A stretch of DNA of 50,092 bases, taken from Nephromyces sp. MM_2019 (taxonomy: Eukaryota > Apicomplexa > Aconoidasida > Nephromycida). Below, piece after piece: positions 1-9,800 of this stretch. The position numbers and the translations under genes are program-made. The DNA is taken from NCBI GenBank assembly GCA_015657535.1, contig JADHZB010001438.1, forward strand, positions 1 through 50,092, read 5' to 3'. The notes beneath the pieces are model-generated. The model did not search any database. It was not told the DNA's origin and was given only the letters and a program-made list of their open reading frames with translations. Every line of letters starts with the position of its first letter. The first letter of the stretch is position 1.

Positions 1-443
1 GGGGGGACTTTGATGCGGGTTAGCTTGGAGGCAGACAGGTGTGAGGGAGGTGAGATGCTGGGTTGGAAGGAATTCGAAGAGGATGCAATGCATCAGCTGG
101 GGGGCTGGTGGAAGCCTATGAAGTGGAGAAAGTGTGTGTGCATGCAAGGACAATGCTTTAAAAACGATTTTTTTCAATGATTCAAACACCCAATGAGTTT
201 TGCATATTAAAGGAGGGAGGCATGACAAGGAGCAATGAGCTGTATGCACCTAAGTAGCACACAAGCATGAAATTTCCAGAGTCATACATGCGCCCGCACA
301 CACACCAATGATTATATTATATACACATAAACACATCATTCGTGGGTTTACATACACTCCACAGCTGCTCAGACACGGACACACATACCCACACCCACAT
401 ACATGCACGCAAAACCATCGACACACACACACACTATACTCAC
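1..443. other. Left-edge stretch without a resolved exon
   Basis: After the donor at about 443 (minus strand, GTGAGT) the minus-strand gene should continue to the left. I see CA-rich plus-strand sequence (TG-rich in the sense of that gene) at 285-440 and no exon I can join in the required phase. The next helices probably lie outside the window. Confidence 0.5.
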
Positions 444-755
444 CCAGCAAAGTACAAACACAACGCAAAGATCTCCACAGAAGGGAGCCAAATCTGCTCT
501 TCAGAGAGATGCGCATTGCCGGGGTTAGTCATCTCTACCGTACCAGTGAAGCTCACATTGTAGAGGTTAGGATTATGAAGGAAAACAGTATATCTATCTT
601 CCTTATCTACTGCTAAGTCGATTGAAATAGTATAGGAGTCTACCAGGAATCTCTGAAAGATGTGAGACGCACACACACACACACACAGGTAGATTGGTAG
701 GAGTTAAATAAACAACTTTGATTGAGACACACACACACACACACACATACACACA

Positions 756-788
<33 letters not shown>

Positions 789-3700
789 TGGTAGGTAGGA
801 GTTAAGCAAGTATCTCCAAAGAAGAGGGACACTCATAAACTCATATACAAACCAACCAAATAACTGAAGAAGCAGCACACACACATATCAGTATACACAC
901 AGAGGCCTGAGCGATACATACGCCGGCAAAACTGAGGGTAAAACACTAAAGCATAGCACAAGAAGTAAAGAACACCAGCATGCACACAAGAGAAATGCCA
1001 GAAAACTATGCTGATACACACTCACGCAGCATTGAGCCCCATCAATCAGTTTGAAAAATGTACACACACACAACGTTGAGCATCACTGAGTATGAAAAAT
1101 TTGAACAATGCGCACACACAAACACATACTTGCACAACCTCTAATTCGGTTACTCACCTTATAAGCCATGAAGTTTGAAACAAACGACATTTTCGAGGAA
1201 TCGCTCGAAAGGGCATCAATGTATTGCCATCCGAGGAAGAAGCTAGCCTGTAGCATAAAAACACACACACTTGCCTACACACACTTGCCTACACACACTT
1301 GCCTACACACACTTGCCTACACACACTTGTATACCTCAAAAAAAAAGCAGATAAATTCGTTATTCCCATATCTCCTCACACATCCTTCCTTAACACATGT
1401 TCATACCCTCCCAAAATACACCCCCCCGCACACACACACACATCCCTGCACACACACCCAGACACACACTCGTGCTCCTTACCCACTGCTCTTCATTCAT
1501 CACAAAGATATACGTCTCATTCAGCAAAACCCCCCCTTTATGGCCGACGATTTTCTGATAGTCTGAAAGAGCTGCTTCGCCCTCCTCTTCTACCTTCGAG
1601 TCAGCAACCCACCCCAACCCCCCTTCATTGAGATTCTCTCTCTGCTTCAAGCCTGCGAGAACTTCATAACTGCGTTTAACTAGCGATGCAGTCTGATAAT
1701 TTCTGGATTCTACGAGAGTAAACAACACACACAAATTTATAGAGCGAATACAAGATGACAACAGCGCTCTCTCCGTTTGCTGCAACCAAGGCAAGCAGTT
1801 TCACACACAATACAGCATATATTCATGCACACACAAGCACATACAGGCACTTGTTAAGACAAGCCACTTCTGTTACATACACAGACAAAAAGGAATATAT
1901 ATTCATCTTCAAAGAAGATATGCCGTATATCTTTCCACACACAGAAAGTACTCTAAAAAACGCTGCTTAGCTTGGCACCTGACATACACCACAGCAGCCA
2001 GAGGCTAAACAGAAGATAATACGAAGAGAAGCCACTGAAACTACGCAAAAATACGCTTAAGGAAACCCTAGAAACTAGCGTAACCCTATAAAATCCTGAA
2101 AACACTAGAAAACCCTCTGCTATTATAAATCTTCATCCACTACTATACCTCTTGATGGCTTCCTCATGCGCTTTGCTGAGCTTATCAAGGAGCTCAAAAA
2201 GTATGGCAAAGAGAAGGAAAAATAAGAGGCTCTTGCGCGATTCCACTCAGCAATTCCGTTTTTTTCTGTGTTTTCATCCTAAAGAAGAAAAAGAAGAAGC
2301 AGGAGGAAGGGAAAGCATAGACACACAGGATCTGGAGAGGGAGTGTGTTGTAAGTCGTTGTCAGAACGCACACACATGCGAAGCCACCCACACGCACACA
2401 CACATTCACAGTAAAGTGACCAATTCAAATACACACATGTATAAACACTTGTGAATTCATCCACACACAGAGAAAAATAATGAATCTACAGAAGCATAGA
2501 GAGTAAACTAAACAATTGAAGCACACATGTACACCAAGAAATTCTGCACACACACAACCCCTAACTACCTGAATACTCTCTGAAAGATGCCCAAAATCTG
2601 CAGTATCATACGGCATACTCTGCTCCTTAGGCATGTTAAAAGAGGGTTCAGTGAAGTTGAGACGAATGCTTATCTTTCCTGAAGAAGACACTCTCAATGA
2701 AGCAAGAAGTAAGCGAAGAAGCAAGAAGAAACAGCACACTCATAAACGATACCATCATTCAAGTTAGGCCAATTAGAAGCAGATAAACTGCCAAAAAACA
2801 AAGAGAAAGAAGTTTTAAACTCACAAACTTGGAAGCAGAAGTGATGGCGATGAAGCAGGAAAGAGTGTGCATACACTCACAAAAAGTTACGAAAGCTTCG
2901 TTCAAAAAGCAGCATTTCGGCAATACAGAAAGGAGTGTATCTACATCACCAGAAGATGTATCCTGCAGTAATCCAATCGAGACACATTGAGAAACAGAGT
3001 GATGTGAAAAACCAGGCGAAAAGAGAGCATTCCTAGCGAACAGGGCTGAGCATTGAGCTCATAGCAAGATGCAAACACACGGAGCGATGCATGGAAAGAG
3101 AGAGAGAGAGATATATATATATATATATGCACACACACAAGCAAACACGTATACACACAGATGCACATACACACACACGCTTACCTCCTTTTTGTAGACC
3201 AAAGAGAACACTATCCTCGCTATAATCAGACACAGTGAGATACTCAAGTCGAAACAAAAGGTAAGAGGGCAAAGCTATGAATCTGCTAGGGTTGTACTCC
3301 ACATGCGTAACAAAAGCCTCTGAATAAAGCCCAAACCACATCCACACACATACCGATAGAGCAAGGCGGACTGTTAAGATGAAGAGGGGATAATTTGCCA
3401 TAAAAAACCTGCTTCTTGGAGGTTTTAAAGAGCCTCTTAACTGAGCACAATCACTTCCCTTCCTTTTAGAAAGGGCCGAAATCCCACCTTTCTCCACCCC
3501 CCCAGAAGGTGGAGAAGCAGCATCCCCCTCATTAAATGAAGAAGCAACACCCCCCTCACCACCCTGTCTTACCCCCCCACATACCCCACACAATCCCCCC
3601 ATAAGATTTGTTGGCAACATTCCTGGGCTGCAAATAACTACCCCCCCCAACCCCCCATCATCATTCCCTGATATGAGCATGCTAGCAAACCCACGAGGGT

Positions 3701-4927
3701 AGCACACACACACCATCCCAATGTGGGATAGCTGAAGGGAGCTTAGCTGCTTCAGCGACTTCCCCTCCTCTCTATACTCATCCAGTACTGTAAACAAGGA
3801 GACATGTGCAGCATTAGCAGCTTTAGTTTGCCTCATATACCTACTTCACGTAGGAGAAACAGGTGTATATACACATCAAGTGAGAATACCGGCGAAGCAA
3901 CACACACTCATAAGGATACAGCAAGCATACACCTCATACACATAAAGATGCACCACACATACGTGCCATGCGCACACAAGGAGATATACGGCACACATCA
4001 CACACACAAGAAAATATAATACATACACAAGCCACACAGCAAGATATACCATACATACACACAGTGAGATACATAACACAAAAAAGAAGATGCACAACAC
4101 ACATACATTCCACACACACGAAGATACAGTGCCTAATACACATCCACACACACGCAGGTGAATAAATGCCGCAAAAAGTACACACACACAAGTATCAATG
4201 CCTAAACATGCACACACACATACAAAAACACGTACGCACGAAGATGCAGCGCTCAAGACATACATACACACACACATGCGAATATACACCGTAAGAAGTA
4301 CACTCATAAGCACATCAACACCCACACATACACACATCACAGACACACAAACACATCAACACCTACAGCTCATACGCACACCTCACAAACACACAACACA
4401 CACCCCATCATTCTGTTCCCTCCCACATATAATCATCAGATTTTCCCCACTCATTCTAACCCCCTCTTAAATCTTTCAAAATGCTGGCATCTCTGCAAAA
4501 CTTTGGAGATAATTAAAGCGGGAAATGCAGTTTTCCATCTTCAAAAGACTTAAAACGACAAATTATTTTTATATTCCCAAAAACAGCGCACAAAAGTATC
4601 AAAAACGCCGTTTTTTCATGTTTTTTAAACTTGTAAATTACCTTACTCCGTCATCTTCTTCTCTCGCACACAAGCTTATAAAATAATTAAATTTCCATAG
4701 AATTTCACTGTTTAATCATCTTTCAGTTATTACTATCCTTGGGGTTTTTATGCTATGGAATTCTTTCAGGATGAAAAAGAGAAGAAACGGATGTTTTTCT
4801 TATATTTTTTCCACTTTTTCGTGTTTCTAATTCCAAAATGCTTAACTTCACGTGTTACTGCAAAGAATGTGAGTGAATTGATGGAATGCCAGTGGGCACC
4901 CTCATAAACAGCACACAAAGCAACTGC
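444..4927 (-). CDS. Multi-exon membrane protein, possible GOST/lung-7TM-receptor family member (partial)
   Basis: Minus-strand gene, incomplete at both ends. Exons I can join in phase, in gene order: 3714-3787, 3354-3408, 3185-3319, 2881-3045, 2753-2827, 2569-2678, 2149-2278, 1483-1709, 1158-1247. Two further exons, 789-863 and 444-652, join in phase to each other. An isolated upstream exon, 4859-4927, is also likely. All have GT donors and AG acceptors, and the introns are TG-rich in the sense strand. Exon 444-652 reads YNVSFTGTVEMTNPGNAHLS and then EEQIWLPSVEIFALCLYFAG. This resembles the conserved entry into TM1 of GOST proteins (GPR107/108, TMEM87), where a G-x-V-x-x-x-NPxG-x-L stretch precedes the first helix. 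The roughly 430 residues upstream would then be the luminal domain, and the remaining helices lie beyond the left edge. The start codon and the link from 1158 to 863 are unresolved. The gene is fairly sure; the family call is tentative. GOST proteins act in Golgi/endosome trafficking. Confidence 0.6.
664..788. repeat. (CA)n/(TG)n microsatellite cluster
   Basis: Two nearly pure CA tracts (about 670-687 and 726-788) lie in the intron between exons 789-863 and 444-652 of the minus-strand gene, so the intron is TG-rich in the transcribed sense. The 12-mer GGTAGGAGTTAA occurs at 696-707 and again at 794-805, on either side of the second tract. Confidence 0.9.
3099..3178. repeat. (GA)n(TA)n and CA microsatellite
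   Basis: A GA run passes directly into a TA run (about 3101-3128), followed by CA-rich sequence up to 3178. It sits in the intron between exons 3185-3319 and 2881-3045 of the minus-strand gene. Confidence 0.9.
3900..4420. repeat. CA-rich degenerate repeat region
   Basis: About 500 bases dominated by ACACAC runs mixed with short motifs such as CATACACA and AAGATGCA. It lies between the isolated exon 4859-4927 and exon 3714-3787, probably in 5' introns of the minus-strand gene. Open frames here on either strand encode only TH/HT- or CV/VC-type low-complexity peptides and are not believable genes. Confidence 0.75.
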
Positions 4928-6835
4928 CTGAAACAGAGGTAGGTGAAGATTAAAAAAAAATCGCACACACACCCCGATACACCACACACATGCACTAGAA
5001 GATAATCCATACACATAAAAACAATACCCACCATCACATACACACTGGAAGATACTCCGACAGACACGTGTACACACACACGAACGAAATCATCGTGGAG
5101 GACTATAGACAACGGACCGACACTTTTACTATACACAAAGGGCCGCACACGCAATGGCCCGCACATACACACAATTTAGATACTCCCGCGCGAACACAGA
5201 TTAGACACCCCTACACACACGCCCACACACAAAAAAACCCAATCCACCACACCAGGCCCCCCCACGCACACACCAACCCCAAACACACACACACATTTCC
5301 CTAATAAAATTTGGTTCCAATTTTCTTCGAAAAAGCATATTTTTCCCCTTATTTGTGCTTCCTGAATACTTTTGCTTTCCCTGCAATTTTCTGGTTCTTT
5401 TATTCTCCTTTTTCAGCGCGATTTCTACAAAAATTCGCCCAATTTTCTTCAATTTTTGCGGTTCGTTCCTTGAAGTCTTGCATCTTCATCATGTTTATAA
5501 ATGTATACTTGCAGTTTCATGAGAGTTCCACTTTCCCCCCTTTTTTTGGAGATTTCCAGGAAAAAAAACCTGATTTTCTATGATTTAATCTTTAATTTTA
5601 GTACACTTTTTTTTTGTTATGAAGATGATTCGCTGGCAAATGCCTCTGGCGATGGGAATTGGTCGCAAACTCTCTGCTTCTTCATACATTTCGTGATGAA
5701 TCCCTTGAAAATCATTTCTTATCACCATTTTTTGACATATTAAAGGATGAAAAGTACGAAATTAGCGATTTCATACAATTTTATCGAAGAAGAGGGGATT
5801 TCTTTAGGATCTATTTGATGAAAAAACGAATGAAAATCGTCTGCGTTGTGAAGTTGGAAGGTGTGCGCAACTCCTGCCGCTTCAGAGCTAAATCTTCAAG
5901 TTGGATGAGACGCACACACACACGCCGCGTGGAACGCTGTGTTGAACTGCCATACACATGGACGTGAAGGCTCGAACACACAGGTGGTAGTTGTGTGTGA
6001 GGTTGATGGGAGGTGTAAATGCGTATGTATTGGTGGGAGGGGGTTTAGTCTTTGTGATTGTAAAATTTATCTTTGTGTGTTTTATATCCATGTATGTTTT
6101 ATCTTGGTGTGTATGTTTTTTTTCATTTTCTTTTATGTGTGAGTTTTATCTTCACCTGTGTGTGAGTTTTATCGTCATGTTGATATGTGTATACGTTTCT
6201 TCACGTCTTTGTATTTGGATATTTGAGTGATTTTTCTTTCTTTTCTTTGCACTTTCACTGATTTCCCTTAATAAATCCCTCAAATTCAGTATTCTAACTT
6301 TTTTTTTATGTTCTTTCGTGTGTTTCTTCCATCAGCTTTTTTTTATGTTTGCATATAAAATCCTCCTTTTTATAAAGGCTCTAAGATTCAAAATGATGCC
6401 TGCTTTTTGTGGAAAACTATCTGCGGAACTTCATCAAAGTTTACACACACACCCATCACTTCATGCCAAACTCTCTTCTGCAGGGCTTCCTGGAAACCTA
6501 CAACTCTCCCTCTTCTCTCTCTCTCTTGTTTGATTAGCATCATCTTCTTCTTCTGTAGTTTCTCGTTAGAAGAAGGGCTCAGAATATCCAAAAAACAACA
6601 GATTTTCCGTGTTTTTCCTGAGTCCTGCAATGTTGGATTTTTTCATGAAGGTTGCTCCCATTTTCATCGAAAATCATCCGCAAAGCCGTGTGTGTCAGCT
6701 CCGAGCTCGGTGAGATGGAAGCTCTCCTCCTCAATAATCACCTCTTCTGCCAACCTTGTGGGTGCTCAAAACCTTGAGGTGCTGTGTTTTGTTCAAGTTT
6801 TAACCAAGAACTCAACTCTTTTTGCACAGAGTTTT
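4928..6835. promoter_or_regulatory. Divergent intergenic / 5' region between gene 1 and the recombinase
   Basis: This stretch lies between the most upstream minus-strand exon I can support and the first in-frame ATG of the recombinase, so it should hold both promoters and 5' untranslated sequence. It is CA-rich on the plus strand to about 5300, AT-rich with T-runs at 5300-5900 and TG/T-rich after 5990. The change from CA to TG marks the switch in transcription direction. No defined promoter motif could be identified. The recombinase frame is open upstream of its first ATG back to at least 6407, so an upstream coding exon cannot be excluded. Confidence 0.45.
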
Positions 6836-9800
6836 ATGCCTCCTTTGCCATCTACTTCAAAGCATAAACTATTCAGCGACTTATCTATCGCGTCTCTCCA
6901 AAAGTGTGTACGTGGAGATAAGCATCTTCACCTGTCTAGAAGGGCTAATGGCCTCTTTTCCAAGCTTGGAGCTGCCTTTAATGAGGATTTTCTTGCTGAA
7001 CCTGGCTGTAGGGAAGTATGGGGGTGGGGAGTAAGCAAAGTTACACAAAGAGGGGGAGAACCAGGATTTGTTTCCCTTTTTTCAAAGGAGGGCAGTAATA
7101 GGGAGGTGTGCATGTTTTCACGCAGGAGGAAGGAGAGTGATGAAGAGGAGAATTGTGTGAAAAATGCTGCTTTTTCTTTAAAAGAAGCCAAAAAAAGTGA
7201 TTTTGAGGAGAAGGAGGAAGGAAAGACGAAAAAAGACGATTTTACCGGAAAAAATCGTGAAGAAAATGATGAAGAAGAGGATGCAGATGAGGTTCATCTG
7301 CTGCATCTTCGCTCTGGTTCCTCCAAAAATGCTTTAGTCAAGCCTTTTGAAGAAGATTTTGGCGATTTTTCCGATGATGCAATAAAGGGTGCCTCTATTG
7401 CTACTTCAAATTTGCTTATTACACCATCTTCTTCTGCTTCTTCTTGCTTGTCTTATTCTGATGCTTCTTCATCTTCTTTGTCTTCCTCCTCTTCTTCTGC
7501 TGTTTTGGTGAATTCTGAGGTTTCCTCTTGTAGTCCTCAAAGAAAACGAAGAGGCTCTGCTCGAACACCGAAATCACTGGCTAAGAAGTTTTGCTCGCAC
7601 TGCAGCGAGCAGCTTTCTTCGGGTAGGTATGAAAGGGTACACACACATGGATTATGCGCAGAGTAGAGTAGACACAGACACATAGTTCAAACGAAGAGTA
7701 GAGCAGATAGACATATACTGCACACACAGAGTAGAGCAGTCACACATATACTCAGATTTATATCACCTTTAGAGATCTACTAGAGGCCTTCCTTGCGACG
7801 TTATACTGGTGCTTACTCTCTCTTGTGTGTGTGTCTATGATGGTTTTTGTTCTGGTGTGTTCTCGCTTTGTACATGTTCTTGTGTGTGTGTCTGTGATGG
7901 TTTTTGTTCTGGTGTGTTCTCGCTTTGTACATGTTCTTGTGTGTGTGTACTTTTTCTGGTATACATTTGTTCATCAGATATCCGCTAGAATCCCCTTTAG
8001 ATCAAGAGTGGTATGATATACCAAAACTGTGAATATAGGCTCATTTTCCTGCTCTTTTTGCTTATATTCTCCTCTTCTTCTTCGGTCCTCTCTGCATATC
8101 ATCTTCTCCATCTTCTTCATCTTCTTCATCTTTCAGGAGATAAATTTTGCTCTAAATGTGGATCGTCAGTGCAGAAGCAATCAATCAGTTTGCGGGAGTT
8201 TGTGATGAAACAGTTTCTCCCTATTCGGTTCGCTTTGCTGCAATTTAGTAAATTTTTGCTTGACTGTGTATGTGTGTGTTGAAGTGTATGTGTGTGTGTG
8301 CGTGGGTGCAGAAGTCTGTGAATCTGAGTGTTTCTGGTTGTGTGTGTATCTCTGTGTTTACGTGGGTGCGTGTATCTCTGGGTGTACTTTTTTGTCTTTT
8401 CATGTATTTTTTTCGATATGTGTATTTCCTTGTGTATCTGTGTGTCTGTGTTTTATGTAGATGTGCGTCTGTGGGTGTGTGTGTGTGTCTATCAGTGTAT
8501 CTCTATATCTATAAATGTATTTATATATATATTATCTCTGCTTATAGCTCTTTCTCATATATATATATGTGTGTGTGTGTTTTTCTATGTTATTCTGTTG
8601 CTTATCGCGAACTTCACACACGAATCTACAAGAGCTCATCCATGTGAGTGTATGTGTGTGTGTGTGTGTGTGTGCTACCTTTACCATCTAAAATCTTGCA
8701 GGAAGGACGAGATTAGCTCCAATACTTTGAGGGTCGAAAAAGGCTTTTGGCGATTGATTTTGCTGGTATTTGTGTGTGTGTCTATGTTGTAATTGAGATT
8801 GATGAAATTGTTGGTCTAATCTATGCTGTATATATACGCTATTCCTTTGAAGATTGAGTATCATTGGATTTTATGCACTGTATGTACACCGTGGTATGCG
8901 TAAAGTTTTTGTTCTTTTTAAATTTGCAGTAATTGGAAAGTTTCATTGCGAAGACGCGACAAAACCACTAAATTTGACTTTTTTTTTGTTTTATCCCCTC
9001 GTTTATGTTTTCTGCATAACTTTCTTTATTTTCTTGCTGCTTTGGAAGCATTTTTAGAGTAAATTTGCTCTTTTTTTGGTGTTTAAAGCTCCTTTTTGTA
9101 AATCTTCGTGTACTGCCTATTCTTAGGCTAAACAATTGGTTTGATATGCTTGCTTTTTCTCCGCTTTTGTGGCGTTTTTTGAGGTTTTTGGCTTTGAAGT
9201 TCAGAACTTTTGCCTTTTTTTTTTTTGAAGAGTTCTCTTTTTTTAATGTTGCCCCTTTTAGTTGTTTCAAGGTGGTGTGTGCGTGTGTTTTTGAGCCGAA
9301 GATGGTGAAGAGATGTTTGCGTGTGTGTATTCCCCTTTAAGCTGAGGAGCATAAAGATTTTGTTTTGTATGTGCGTGTGTATTAATTTAAGCTGGATGTG
9401 AATTTCGTTTATGCGCATTTTCTCAGTTCTTGGGAGACTTCAAGGTGGATACTATCGACTCTATTCATTGGGAGAACTACTTAAAGTATACAAAATTTCT
9501 ACTTTTTAGTGCTTACACACATGTACTTACTTGAGTGTATGTACGCTCCAATTTTTTCCTTAATTTTAAGGATTTTCGAGATTCCATGTGAAATCCTTGG
9601 CGTTTTTCTTTTTTTTTCCCCTCTAATGCAACGTCCGCCTTCCTAGTGGCAGATATGCTTGGCACGAGGTGTGTGTGTGTGTGTGTGTAGATATTATCGT
9701 GTACTTTGTATGAGTTTTTGATGCGCTTAAACGGCTGTGTGTGTGGGATGTATGTGTGACTATTGGTGAGTGCTTGGCAATGCTTGTTAGTGGATGTTAT

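Noticed and set aside
664..788. CRISPR or satellite array
   Set aside because: Simple dinucleotide runs without repeat-spacer structure, in a eukaryotic intron.
3033..3836. Single 267-codon minus-strand gene
   Set aside because: The open frame runs through TG-repeat introns (CVCASVCIRVCLCVC). Splicing inside it gives exons that join neighbours in phase, so it is better read as several exons plus introns.
3900..4470. Thr/His-rich or Cys/Val-rich proteins
   Set aside because: These are translations of CA/TG repeats in overlapping frames on both strands, with no ordinary protein composition.
6407..6835. N-terminal hydrophobic leader (signal peptide) on the recombinase
   Set aside because: The frame is open here but has no ATG before 6836 and begins at TTG. 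A leader would need an unseen upstream exon, so organelle targeting cannot be claimed.
8260..8792. Plus-strand open frames rich in CVCV and hydrophobic residues
   Set aside because: They are translations of TG repeats inside recombinase introns 2 and 3; only 8702-8765 is exon.
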